Assembly: GCF_024266705.1 (NCBI RefSeq)
Contig: NZ_CP100757.1
Coordinates: 1,178,001 to 1,242,000 of the forward strand
Direction of reading: 5' to 3'
Source: Natrinema gelatinilyticum
GTDB taxonomy: Archaea; Halobacteriota; Halobacteria; Halobacteriales; Natrialbaceae
Length of the DNA stretch: 64,000 nucleotides
The notes beneath the pieces were generated by a model. It was not told the origin of the DNA and searched no databases. It was given only the letters and a program-made list of their open reading frames with translations. Shown one piece after another: positions 35,240 through 43,284 of the stretch. A program made the translations under genes and the position numbers. Numbering within the stretch: the first letter of the stretch is position 1; the number at the start of each line of letters is the position of its first letter.

Positions 35240-36631
35240 ATGAGTGACGCACCGACACAAGATGCGGAGACCGCTCGCGGATACCAGGGGACGGCGAGCC
35301 CGTCGAAACTACTCGAAGTAGCTCGGTTCTTTCTCAAACTCGGGGTAGTGGGCTTTGGCGGACCGCTCGTCCACATCGCGATGATGGAGGACGAACTTGT
35401 CGGGGAGAACAGCAAGGAATGGAGCGACGAGGGCACGTTCATGGAGGGGCTGGCCATCTGCAACATGCTCCCAGGCCCGGCCTCGACACAGCTGGGGATC
35501 TTCATGGGCTGGGTTCGAGCGGGCAATCCCGGCGCGATCGTCGCCGGTGCGACGTTCATGGCCCCCACGTTCCTCATTGTTCTCGCACTCTCGTACATCT
35601 ACTTCGCGTACGGCCAGCTCCCGTCCGTCGAGGCGTTCTTCTACGGCGTGAACCCGGTCGTCATCGGACTAATCGCTGGGGCAGCTTACTCGATGGCCCG
35701 CAGTTCGCTCAAAGAAGGTCGAACCGACCTCGAGTTCACGCTCGGCGACCACGACTGGGTAATCGACGTGCGATTGCTCGCCCTGCTCGTTGGTGCGTTC
35801 GTCGCGACGGTCCTGCTCAATCCGAATCCCGTCATCGAATTCGCTATCGCCGGACTCGTTGCCATCGTTCTGTTTCGCCCGGACTGGCTGCGGGCGAACC
35901 GAGGGCGCGTGTCCATCGCAGCTGCAGGTAGTGTGATACTGGCGTCCCTCTACGCGTTCCGCGACCGGATCAGGGCGGCGGTCGGTGACTCGGTCACGCT
36001 ACCGGGTGCCGTCGGCGGGCTGGTTGCGGCACTGTGGGGGAACGTCTGGGTGAAGCTGTTTCTATTCATGCTGTACACGGGGTCGTTCATCTTCGGTGGC
36101 GGTCTCGTGCTCATCCCGTTCATCGAGAAGTACGTCGTCAGTGAGTTCGGTTGGCTGACTGCGACGCAGTTCGTCGACGGAATCGCCATTGGCCAACTCA
36201 CGCCCGGACCGGTGGTGATGACGACCGCATTCGTCGGCTACAAACTCATGCTCGACGTCTACGGCAGCCTCGGCTGGGCCGTTGTGGGCGCATTCGTCGC
36301 GATGGTCGGCGCGTTCGCACCTTCGTTCCTGTTTATCACCCTCGCGTTCCCCTACGTGGCGCGCGTCCGAGACAACGACATCGTTCGCGTGGCCCTCTTC
36401 GGGATTAACGCAGCGGTCGTCGGAGCCATCGTTGGGGCGACTGTCACGCTTGCGTTCGACGCGTTCGCCGTCGTCACGGGAACCCCGGGAATGGTCGTGG
36501 ACGTTCCATTCGACCCAGTGCGAGTCGGTCTCGCTACCGTCACGTTCGGGCTCTTCACGCGGGGCACGGATGCAGCCTACCTGATCATCGGCGGGGGAGC
36601 CCTCGGCGCTGCCGTGTACTTCCTCGTGTGA
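35240..36631 (+). CDS. chrA: Chromate transporter, two-domain ChrA
   Basis: A 463-aa inner-membrane protein of the CHR family, long form, with two homologous halves. Half one carries GVVGFGGPLVHIAMM and NMLPGPASTQLGIFMGW. Half two carries FIFGGGLVLIPFIE and GIAIGQLTPGPVVMTT. The N(M)LPGP/LTPGP signatures lie after helix 2 of each half. It exports chromate using the proton or sulfate gradient. About ten to twelve membrane segments are visible. The ATG at 35240 starts MSDAPTQDAE. It is monocistronic, with a palindrome-bearing promoter 100 bases upstream. Confidence 0.93.
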   Translation: MSDAPTQDAETARGYQGTASPSKLLEVARFFLKLGVVGFGGPLVHIAMMEDELVGENSKEWSDEGTFMEGLAICNMLPGPASTQLGIFMGWVRAGNPGAIVAGATFMAPTFLIVLALSYIYFAYGQLPSVEAFFYGVNPVVIGLIAGAAYSMARSSLKEGRTDLEFTLGDHDWVIDVRLLALLVGAFVATVLLNPNPVIEFAIAGLVAIVLFRPDWLRANRGRVSIAAAGSVILASLYAFRDRIRAAVGDSVTLPGAVGGLVAALWGNVWVKLFLFMLYTGSFIFGGGLVLIPFIEKYVVSEFGWLTATQFVDGIAIGQLTPGPVVMTTAFVGYKLMLDVYGSLGWAVVGAFVAMVGAFAPSFLFITLAFPYVARVRDNDIVRVALFGINAAVVGAIVGATVTLAFDAFAVVTGTPGMVVDVPFDPVRVGLATVTFGLFTRGTDAAYLIIGGGALGAAVYFLV

Positions 36632-36755
36632 TCACTCGTGGCAACCGAACGAGATACGGACTCTGTGCAACGAGGACCTCGCCCGGCACGCCTTCCACCA
36701 GGTCGGCGCATACGACGGTCCGTCAGTATAGCGGATTGTCTCTGTCGAGCCACGG

Positions 36756-36806
36756 TTATAGTGCTGAACAGGCGCAAAACCAACGACTTCAGTCGAGGGA
36801 GGATGT
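36756..36806. repeat. Minimal IS200/605 end relic
   Basis: A 24-bp core (36756-36779) is repeated inverted at 43033-43056. It is joined directly to a right-end-like hairpin, CGACTTCAGTCG then AGGGAGGATGTCAC. No coding sequence remains between the ends. The rest of 36632-36900 shows no gene. Confidence 0.5.
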
Positions 36807-36900
36807 CACTCAGCGGTTAGAGTGTATTTCCGACAATGAAAGACCCCGATCGGTGAGCAAAGTGGATTCGCGTAGTGAAGTATCTGTACCGGGGTGACGA

Positions 36901-37239
36901 CTACGCTGTCTCGGCTTCGAGTCGGTCGACCAATCCGTCGCGGAACATCTGTCGCGTTCCATCGGGACCAGTCATGGTCAACACCGTCTCCTCGTACGGC
37001 GGCGTAACAGTGATCTCGTACTCAGCGAACGCACAACACTGCAATTCCGAGGCCGTGAACTGCGCAACCGCGGGAAGCGACTCGTCGGTTCCATCGAACC
37101 GAACGGCCAGGCCATCTTCCGTTTCCTCATATCCAACGTAGTGGGAGATGAGACGCGATCGGACTTTTTCACTCCGTTTTTGTTCCTGTTTTTCGGTCAG
37201 CGTACATGCAACCTCTGGTGACGGGCCGTTCTGACTCAT
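36901..37239 (-). CDS. Small CC-motif protein of the mercury-type cluster
   Basis: A 112-aa soluble protein: RLISHYVGYEETEDGLAV then RFDGTDESLPAVAQF, a central LQCCAFAEYEI with a Cys-Cys pair, and TVLTMTGPDGTRQMF. The layout resembles a small bacterial/archaeal family with an ECC-F motif found near metal-resistance genes; the Cys pair could bind Hg2+ or another thiophilic metal. Its promoter contains a candidate operator (37263-37291) nearly identical to that of merB, so it likely belongs to the same regulon. Confidence 0.6.
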   Translation of the reverse strand: MSQNGPSPEVACTLTEKQEQKRSEKVRSRLISHYVGYEETEDGLAVRFDGTDESLPAVAQFTASELQCCAFAEYEITVTPPYEETVLTMTGPDGTRQMFRDGLVDRLEAETA

Positions 37240-37262
37240 TATACACCGTTACTTTGTATATG

Positions 37263-37291
37263 GAAGTATTTATACTGCCAAGACCGAAGTA
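37263..37291 (-). promoter_or_regulatory. Shared operator/promoter, site 1
   Basis: AGTATTTATACT (37265-37276) and a downstream CCGAAGTA match, at 25 of 29 positions, the site at 38410-38438. Both lie 22-53 bases before a minus-strand start codon. The near-palindrome overlaps the likely TATA box. Confidence 0.6.
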
Positions 37292-37377
37292 TCGAACCTG
37301 GTGCTGTGTTCGGAAGCAATGGCAGAAGCTTCCGTTACAGCAGCGAACACGCCAATACCGATGTTCGGAAGCTAGAT

Positions 37378-37733
37378 GGGAGGAGATATACCAGTGCACG
37401 AGCAGGGCCACTGTGAGAGTGAAGACGACAACCGGAACAGCAATTTTCGACGGCGGGTCACCGATACGAAGGTGAGTCGTCACTGCTCCTGCCATGACCC
37501 GCTGAGAAGAAGCCCTCCCACCACCGATAATTCGGGTCGCCACAGCAGTCCGATCCCGGCACCGAGCTCGAGAACGCCGGTCAGTACGCGGAATCACTGT
37601 GGTGTGGATACCATTACCGCTGGAACTCTTCGATCTGGTCCTCCTGGTGGGTGACCTTCGCACCCCCTACTCCCAAGCCCACGAGGCCGAGGAGAGCTTA
37701 CAAGCCGAGGATTGCGATGTTCGCAGGGCTCAT
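37378..37733 (-). pseudogene. DoxX-like membrane protein, decayed
   Basis: It starts ATG at 37733 inside the merB stop (ATGA overlap). Readings give SPANIAILGL-stop, LGLVGLGVGGAKVTHQEDQ, EEFQR-stop, VLTGVLELGAGIGLLW then, after a frameshift, VMAGAVTTHLRIGDPPSK then IAVPVVVFTLTVALLVHW. The order and GAGIGLL / AGAVxTHLRxGDP blocks are those of DoxX family proteins. Two in-frame stops and at least one frameshift show it is inactive. It was translationally coupled to merB. Confidence 0.7.
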
Positions 37734-38389
37734 TCTGTGGCCGCTGGCACGGACGGCGCCGTCAGGGCAGCAGCGATGGGGACGCCGGCGTCGAGCGGGA
37801 TGCCGACCGTGGTGGCAGCCACGTCAGCTGCCCACTGCTCGTAGTCCGTGCGAGTGTGGAACGCCTTCACGTGCGGACAGACGGCCCTGTAGACGTCCTG
37901 CGCAGTTGGCTCATCGCCAGCAGGGACCTCGTAATCAGTGGCTACGCCGAAGGACATGACCGCGTTCGATGGCGTGACGTCGATCTCGCTGTCGGGCGAC
38001 ACCCGAATCTCGATTGCGTCGTCCGTAGGCGTCTCCGTCCGGATATCGACCGGTTCGTCCAGAAGATACGACAGGGCGATCCCGTCGTAGAAGCACCGGA
38101 AGTAGTACGTCTCGTCAGCGGTCTGCGCGTAGTACGGCGTTTCTTCCTCGACGTGGCAGAGTTCGTCGACGGCGATCCCATCACCTTCGACCACGGTTCG
38201 GATCGACGAGATCATATCGTCGAACGTCCCGATCGATTCGCCGAAGAACCGACCCATGGTGTCTGCCGTGGCTTCCGGGAGTCGCGCAGTGTTCACCGGC
38301 CGCTCCGCAACCCACCTGTCTGCGTTCGTCGTCTGTTCGGGTGCCTGGTCGACCGTCAGATCGCCGCAATTGCAGTCTTTATCCGGCAT
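37730..38389 (-). CDS. merB: Organomercurial lyase-like protein
   Basis: A 219-aa protein with the alkylmercury lyase pattern: an N-terminal helical domain (about 30-85), then a core with YYFRCFYDGIALS (Cys and Asp three residues apart, matching the family's catalytic Cys-x-x-Asp) and, about 65 residues later, a second Cys in YRAVCPHVKAF. The enzyme breaks the carbon-mercury bond. An additional CNCGD lies at the N-terminus. It heads a two-gene unit with a decayed doxX; no mercuric reductase is present in the window. The promoter carries the shared operator. An HxlR-type regulator is divergent. Confidence 0.75.
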   Translation of the reverse strand: MPDKDCNCGDLTVDQAPEQTTNADRWVAERPVNTARLPEATADTMGRFFGESIGTFDDMISSIRTVVEGDGIAVDELCHVEEETPYYAQTADETYYFRCFYDGIALSYLLDEPVDIRTETPTDDAIEIRVSPDSEIDVTPSNAVMSFGVATDYEVPAGDEPTAQDVYRAVCPHVKAFHTRTDYEQWAADVAATTVGIPLDAGVPIAAALTAPSVPAATE

Positions 38390-38409
38390 GCACCGATACC
38401 TTTAATGGC

Positions 38410-38438
38410 GAAGTATTAATACTGTCAAGTCCGAAGTA
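38410..38438 (-). promoter_or_regulatory. Shared operator/promoter, site 2
   Basis: Contains perfect palindrome AGTATTAATACT (38412-38423), which doubles as a TATA-like core, plus CCGAAGTA. It lies 22-50 bases before merB and about 30 bases before the divergent HxlR-type gene, so both could be controlled from it. Confidence 0.65.
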
Positions 38439-38465
38439 AAAGACTAGCTGCGGCCCGTGAAAGCT

Positions 38466-38831
38466 ATGGCAGAAACACCCGACGCGTCCCCTGACACTCC
38501 AGATGTACAGAACGCCGAAATTGACTGCTACTGCCCACTGGGAGGTGTAATGGACCTCCTCAGTCGACAGTACGCAATGCAGGTGACCTGTGTGGTTGGC
38601 GCAATTGGCCCTGCGAGATACGGGGAGATCGAGGAGACGTTCGGCGAAGTGAGCAGTTCGACGCTGTCCACCCGTCTCGACGACCTCGTCGAGGCGGGGT
38701 TACTCTCCCGAGAGCAATACGCGGAAATCCCGCCTCGCGTCGAATACGAACTCACCGAGAAAGGTGAGGAACTCCGTGAGCGACTCGATCCGCTCCTCGA
38801 ATGGGCAGAGGCACAGGACGACTGCTACTGA
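38466..38831 (+). CDS. HxlR-family winged-HTH regulator
   Basis: A 121-aa regulator: DCYCPLGGVMDLLSRQYAMQ (Cys pair at the helix start), GPARYGEIEETFGEVSSSTL recognition region, then LDDLVEAGLLSREQY wing and YELTEKGEELRERLDPL dimer helix; it ends DDCY. HxlR proteins often sense thiol-reactive species through the N-terminal Cys. It is divergent from merB, sharing a 76-bp intergenic region with the palindrome, and is the best candidate regulator of the mercury-type genes. ATG 38466 is preferred over GTG 38457. Confidence 0.85.
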   Translation: MAETPDASPDTPDVQNAEIDCYCPLGGVMDLLSRQYAMQVTCVVGAIGPARYGEIEETFGEVSSSTLSTRLDDLVEAGLLSREQYAEIPPRVEYELTEKGEELRERLDPLLEWAEAQDDCY

Positions 38832-38834
38832 CGC

Positions 38835-39150
38835 TCACCGAGGGCGGCGAAACCACTTCTCGAGTCCGGCACTCGTCGTCATCTCGACGATCTCAAAGAT
38901 GACGGCAGGGAGGGTGGCTGCCGTCGGAAATCCTGCGCCGACGAGCGCGGTGGCGACGGCGAAGTCGCGCATTCCAATCGACAGCGTCGCAGCAAGTCGC
39001 TTGCCCCGCGTAAAGTTCCAGCTGACGAGCCATCCGGCGACGTAGCCACTACAGTTGAGGACGATGGTGCCGGCTGCCACGAGGAGGAGGACACTCCCGC
39101 CATCGCGAACGAGCGAGGTGTTCGTCGCCGCGACGATACCAACTCGTGTC
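38835..39150 (-). pseudogene. Bile-acid:sodium-symporter-type transporter, C-terminal fragment
   Basis: About 105 codons of a membrane protein: GIVAATNTSLVRDGG, LNCSGYVAGWL, KRLAATLSIGMRDFAVATAL, and TLPAVIFEIVEMTTSAGL at the C-terminus. These match the last helices of BASS/ACR3-like transporters. The upstream part is replaced by a TnpB fragment at about 39150, so the first six or so helices are missing. It ends 4 bases after the HxlR-type gene, convergently. Confidence 0.7.
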
Positions 39151-39330
39151 GTCGCCCCACGCCGAACACGTCTTCGAGGTGTTCCACTCGTTCTCTTTCA
39201 GTACCGCAACGCCACGTTCTTTGCCTTTGTATTCGAGGTACTGGGAGATGCGGACGGGCCACCGATACCAAGCCGCGATGTCGATACTCATCGGGATGAC
39301 CCCTGATAGAGTTCGAGCATCTTGTATGGG
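39150..39330 (-). pseudogene. tnpB: TnpB internal fragment
   Basis: The minus strand reads AAWYRWPVRISQYLEYKGKE, RGVAVLKENEWNTSKTCSAWG, the region between the second RuvC motif and the zinc ribbon of an IS1341-type TnpB. The second Cys of the first CxxC pair is Trp. It is joined directly to the symporter fragment, and no ends are seen. Confidence 0.65.
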
Positions 39331-39335
39331 AGTGA

Positions 39336-39584
39336 TCAGACTTCTGCAGGGACTCGGTCGTCGATCGCCTCGACGATCAGGTCCAGATCGAGGTCACTGC
39401 CGTGAACCGCTTTGTCCCATATCGTCTCGCCATCGGCAGTCACGACGAAGACGCCACCGTGGCCCGGCGTGAGTGTGACCCCGTCCAGATTCTGGCCGAA
39501 CTCGTTCAGAAGCCGCGCCTGGGTTTCGATCGCCGGCTCGAGCAATCCACACGGCACACAGTATTCGATTTCGACGGTTGTCAT
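39336..39584 (-). CDS. Rdx (SelT/SelW/SelH)-family thioredoxin-fold protein
   Basis: An 82-aa protein: VEIEYCVPCGLLEPA with the CxxC redox motif (selenoproteins of this family have Sec in place of one Cys), then TLTPGHGGVFVVTADGETIW. It may bind or reduce thiols. ATG 39584 gives the family's usual length. Alone on its strand between the TnpB fragment and a membrane protein. Confidence 0.8.
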   Translation of the reverse strand: MTTVEIEYCVPCGLLEPAIETQARLLNEFGQNLDGVTLTPGHGGVFVVTADGETIWDKAVHGSDLDLDLIVEAIDDRVPAEV

Positions 39585-39670
39585 ACCTACTCTCACCTCG
39601 GACAGATATCGCCGTAAAGTTACCACAAGGGTATCCTGACCGGGTCAGCGCATCCTAACCCGGATTCGCT

Positions 39671-40138
39671 TCAGTCCGCAGTTGTCGTCGACGCGTCCTT
39701 CGCCGTCGCTGTGTCGCGGTCGAGCGCCCAGCCGAGCACGCCACCGTAGGTGAGATGCAGGATGAGCGTTGCAACAGAGATCGTTGGCGTGATGGCCGTC
39801 CCAAACAGTCCCCAGCCGAGGAACGGCAGGAACGCGACCTGCATCAGGACCCAGAGGCCGACACCGAGCGTGAGCCCTGTGCCGGTCGTCACGGGGCGCA
39901 CACCTCGAGCGAGGAGCGCGCCGAAGAGACCTCCATAGCCAAGATGGAGTGCTATGGTGAGTCCCATCAGTAGCGGCGTCGGGAGGCCACTTCCGAGGAG
40001 CTGAGCGACAATGGCCTTCGGAATGGGCTGGGGCATCGGTGAGGTCCCGGAAATCAGTGCGAGTAGCATGAGAACGGACATCGCAATCGTCGCGACGACA
40101 CCGTAGCCGAACCCCACTCGGAGTCTGTATTGTGTCAC
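39671..40138 (-). CDS. Four-helix membrane protein, unknown function
   Basis: A 155-aa protein with about four hydrophobic stretches: VVATIAMSVLMLLALIS, LLMGLTIALHLGYGGLFGAL, LTLGVGLWVLMQVAFLPF, and ISVATLILHLTYGGVLGWAL. The two LHLxYGG motifs suggest an internal repeat of two helices. It resembles haloarchaeal proteins annotated only as domains of unknown function. The start is uncertain: GTG 40138 is used; a TTG at 40198 would add 20 residues. Confidence 0.65.
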   Translation of the reverse strand: MTQYRLRVGFGYGVVATIAMSVLMLLALISGTSPMPQPIPKAIVAQLLGSGLPTPLLMGLTIALHLGYGGLFGALLARGVRPVTTGTGLTLGVGLWVLMQVAFLPFLGWGLFGTAITPTISVATLILHLTYGGVLGWALDRDTATAKDASTTTAD

Positions 40139-40222
40139 ACTCGAAGGAACTCTGAGCTTCGAAATAAGGCTAGGACAAGGCCGGACTGAGGGACTCAACG
40201 ATCCACACCGGGTGAGGTTGAC

Positions 40223-40630
40223 CTAACCGAGTCGGCGAGCAACGGAGTACCAGATGGCGTCGAAATCAGTCTCCAAGACAAGTAGTCCCATCGCGCCGAG
40301 GAGGACGCTGAGGTTCTTCCAGTCGGGCCCGACGTAGAGTATCGCCACGAGCATCACCGGAATCAGCGAGACGGCCGCGAGTCGTTCCTCAACGCCGATG
40401 AGGAGGAGTGCAACCGCTCCCACTTCGATGACTCCGGCGACAATGATCATCACTGCAGGGGCGGGTATTCCGATGGCGTCGAAGAACGAGACTGAGCTCC
40501 CGTAGGTGACGACCTTACTCGAGGCCGGTTTGGCAACGAGAACGACGAGGACGAACCGAAGCACGATGTGAATCCATTCCGGGACAGACTGTCGTACCGA
40601 CTCAATACGATCGACAGAGGTACGTTGCAT
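40223..40630 (-). CDS. DoxX family membrane protein
   Basis: A 135-aa protein with four hydrophobic segments: IVLRFVLVVLVAKPASSK, IPAPAVMIIVAGVIEVGAVALLLIG (the DoxX GxxEVxxG pattern), LAAVSLIPVMLVAILYVG, and LSVLLGAMGLLVLE. It is an intact relative of the decayed DoxX gene after merB. DoxX proteins associate with thiol/sulfur redox enzymes or resistance systems. Divergent from the HxlR gene at 40784. Confidence 0.78.
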   Translation of the reverse strand: MQRTSVDRIESVRQSVPEWIHIVLRFVLVVLVAKPASSKVVTYGSSVSFFDAIGIPAPAVMIIVAGVIEVGAVALLLIGVEERLAAVSLIPVMLVAILYVGPDWKNLSVLLGAMGLLVLETDFDAIWYSVARRLG

Positions 40631-40783
40631 AGTGGGCAGTGTCCCAGAACCCGAATAAGCGTCAGCGAAGCTCGCACTGAGGAGATACTGTTTCCTGACC
40701 AACGTAGGTTCTCTTATCGGATCCGGGACGATGACTTACTAACGTAGTAATAATGGGTCTGCTTTCAGTACCTCTAGAGACGA

Positions 40784-41149
40784 ATGAGCAAAGCAGTCGA
40801 GGACAAGGAGTGCGTTGCGTCGTGGTGTGCCGACGACGACTGGTGTACGGTGACGTGTACAGCCCATCTCATCGGGAAGAAATGGCATCCGGTTATCGTC
40901 CACCGGCTGCTTGCACACGGCCCGCTCGGGTTCAATGCGCTCAAAGACGAGATTGACTCGATCTCCAGTACCGTCCTCTCGAACAGCCTCGAGGATCTGG
41001 AAGACAATGGGCTCGTGAATCGAGCGATCGTGAGCGAAAAACCGTTCCGGGTCGAGTACTCCTTGACTGAGCAGGGTGCGTCGCTCGAACCCGTAATCAA
41101 AGCAATGGACGCCTGGGGCGAAGAGTATCTCCAAGAGACATCATCCTGA
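40784..41149 (+). CDS. HxlR-family winged-HTH regulator
   Basis: A 121-aa HxlR regulator. The N-terminus has four Cys (ECVASWCADDDWCTVTC), then LIGKKWHPVIVHRLLAHGPL, FNALKDEIDSISSTVLSNSL, and wing LVNRAIVSEKPFRVEYSLTE. It likely senses oxidants or electrophiles through the Cys cluster. Divergent from the DoxX gene, which it probably controls; a separate paralogue of the HxlR at 38466. Confidence 0.85.
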   Translation: MSKAVEDKECVASWCADDDWCTVTCTAHLIGKKWHPVIVHRLLAHGPLGFNALKDEIDSISSTVLSNSLEDLEDNGLVNRAIVSEKPFRVEYSLTEQGASLEPVIKAMDAWGEEYLQETSS

Positions 41150-41199
41150 GACTAACATAGGATGTACAGGCACCCCATGAACCGCTACCCTGGTTATAG

Positions 41200-41633
41200 G
41201 TGACATCCTCCCATGACTGCAGTCATGGGCTTCCCACCGCACCGCACGGCTGAGTTGGGTGTTTGCAGGTTTGCGGGCCACCGTCGCGGGCGGGGTTGGA
41301 ATCCCCGCCCGCGACCCATGTAGCGAGGGATGGCCGCTGGCGGTGCCACGCCGCCGGTACTCCTATCCTCGCCCCGTTCGGACCCGACGTTTTGGTTCCG
41401 GCGGACCTAAAACGGGGCGTTAGCGGACTCGGAGTTACTTGTGTCGCGTGTTGAAGCCCGACGCTTGGTTTTTGTTCCCACGAGGGGCACGTCCCGTTTC
41501 CGGGATGGGCGGACACTCGAACCGCCAGTTTCGGGCTATCGGGTGCCGAAGGGGTCGTACCCTTTGGGCCGACACGACAAGAGACGCGGGCACCACTCAA
41601 AAACGTTGCCCGCAGGATGTGTACGGCGCGTAT
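41200..41633 (-). mobile_element. IS200/605-type non-coding relic
   Basis: The right end at 41200-41235 holds hairpin CCCATGACTGCAGTCATGGG beside GTGACATCCT, a classic haloarchaeal right-end. The left end, GGCGCGTATCCCACGACTG, runs into the next IS boundary at 41634. Interior frames give only a TnpB-like C-terminal tail; no nuclease domain. GC-rich hairpin (GTCGCGGGCGGGG...CCCCGCCCGCGAC, 41281-41317) occurs inside. Confidence 0.6.
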
Positions 41634-43032
41634 CCCACGACTGAACAGTAGTTGCTGATTCATCAGGAAAGCCGCAAGGATCGAAGTCTCGTTCTCAACT
41701 CCGGCTTCGTGAAACCGTGCTCAGTGCTGTTCAGAGAGTGTAACAGCTGCCGAAGCTTTCCGTCAGCCGTTGTTCTCCCAGTCTTGCCAGTACTAAGGGG
41801 CGTACTGACCCGGGCTGAGCAGCCCGAGTCAGTCATCGAGACAACCGCTATCCGTACGGTATTTGACCGAGAAACGCGCGAAACAGGGCGGTCGGGACGA
41901 CCGGGTCAGTCCCGACCGCCCGACGTGGAGTCACGAGCAGATTCGTCAACACCCACAGATTGTACAGTGCAACGGCGAACAGAAAGTAGAACAGCCGTAC
42001 TGAGAACGTTCTCGGAAGAAACTCCGTGATCTTGCGATAGGACGTTTCGATCCCCCAACGACGGCGATATGCTTCAGCCAGTGGCCGAGCGATCTCGACG
42101 TCAGTGCCGACGTCGAGATCGCGGTTGGTGACCAGACAGAAGTGATCGTCGTCTCGTGTTCGGTGCGGAACGACGACGAGCCGGACTATCGTCCGGCCCG
42201 TCGGTGGATTCGATCGCGCCATCTCGTACTCTGCGATGAACGTGTCGCCGTCATGATCGTCAATGAACTGCTGTACCTTCCGTGTTTGGGGCGCACGCAT
42301 TAGGAACTCAACGTCGAGATCTTCGAGCGTCAATGCGAGATGAACGCGGTAGAAGCCACGATCGAGGTAGAGTCGGTTGATATTGACGTACTCGCGGGCT
42401 TCTGAGACGAGTTGGCGGATCGCCTCCGCCAACTCGTCGGTATCGCTCCCCTCCAGGGCTACTGATCCGAGCGTGAATTGGACTCTCGGATTGACAATAC
42501 AGACGGTAGCGAACTTGTACGCATGATCGGTGCCCTGGGCAGGATTCGTTGTACAGACACGAGGAGTCTCTTCGGCCCCGTAATAGAGCCAGTCGTGAAC
42601 GTCGATTGCGATGTCAACTGGCCGAGTGAACACGCGGTTGCGTGCTGCTTCCTTGAGGATTGCATCGCGGACGCGGTCGAACTGGTCGTCGACCGCGTCC
42701 GCATCGAGTCCACGCAAATGGTAGAGGAGCGCGCGTGCGAGCGGATTTCGTGCGGTTGCATCAATGGAAATATCGTCACCACGGGCAAGCTGATAGGCTC
42801 TTGCGCCAGTGTTGGCGAACTCGTTGTGGAAGGCGATCCGAGCGAGGACTTCCAAAAAGTCCTCGCTCGGATAGGTTCCGTTCGCAGCGATCCCAAACTC
42901 CAACTCCGGAAACAGTAGTGATGAAGCCGCGCGAGTCACCTGCGTTGCCTCGGTTGTCTCGACCATATCGAGACAACGACCGCAACGGCAATCGTCACTT
43001 GGTCACTTCAGCAACTACTGTTCAGTCGTGGG
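41634..43032 (-). mobile_element. IS4-superfamily insertion sequence with 25-bp inverted repeats
   Basis: A 1399-bp element with a perfect 25-bp inverted repeat, CCCACGACTGAACAG onward, at 41634-41658 and 43008-43032. It encloses one transposase gene. No direct target duplication could be identified; the outer bases of the repeat also resemble IS200/605 left ends (see findings), so the exact boundary is uncertain. Confidence 0.7.
41848..42966 (-). CDS. IS4-superfamily DDE transposase
   Basis: A 372-aa transposase. Catalytic candidates: Asp in AIDVHDWLYYG (about 121-124), Asp in RLYLDRGFYRV (about 203), and Glu in the signature YRRRWGIETSYR (about 309). It ends with the conserved membrane-like stretch FYFLFAVALYNLWVLTNL. 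Unlike the other two transposases here it has a short N-terminal domain. The full length suggests it is potentially active. Confidence 0.9.
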   Translation of the reverse strand: MVETTEATQVTRAASSLLFPELEFGIAANGTYPSEDFLEVLARIAFHNEFANTGARAYQLARGDDISIDATARNPLARALLYHLRGLDADAVDDQFDRVRDAILKEAARNRVFTRPVDIAIDVHDWLYYGAEETPRVCTTNPAQGTDHAYKFATVCIVNPRVQFTLGSVALEGSDTDELAEAIRQLVSEAREYVNINRLYLDRGFYRVHLALTLEDLDVEFLMRAPQTRKVQQFIDDHDGDTFIAEYEMARSNPPTGRTIVRLVVVPHRTRDDDHFCLVTNRDLDVGTDVEIARPLAEAYRRRWGIETSYRKITEFLPRTFSVRLFYFLFAVALYNLWVLTNLLVTPRRAVGTDPVVPTALFRAFLGQIPYG

Positions 43033-43088
43033 TTTTGCGCCTGTTCAGCACTATAATCGAGGAGAACACCCACGACTTCAGTCGTGTA
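43033..43088. repeat. Minimal IS200/605 end relic
   Basis: A 24-bp core (43033-43056), identical to 36756-36779 in inverted orientation, followed by hairpin ACACCCACGACTTCAGTCGTGT (two overlapping arms, about 43067-43088). No coding sequence. Confidence 0.5.
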
Positions 43089-43284
43089 ATGAACCCGACA
43101 GCCCCTACACTTTCAGGATGCGGCGGGTTTTTAGCTGAAAGAGAGGGTGCTAAGCCCCCGTCCTCAAGGAGCGAACGGCGTTAGCCGCGAGCGAGTAGGG
43201 CGGGGATACAGCGTCCGCACGAGTGTCGAATTACTCTAGCCAGAACAGTTAACTAAACACAACCACTAGCAGAGAACAAGTCGC

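Noticed and set aside
37169..37663. 164-codon minus-strand ORF as an intact gene
   Set aside because: Only its middle (AGAVTTHLRIGDPPSK) is protein-like; the flanking parts are out-of-frame DoxX sequence, so it is part of a pseudogene.
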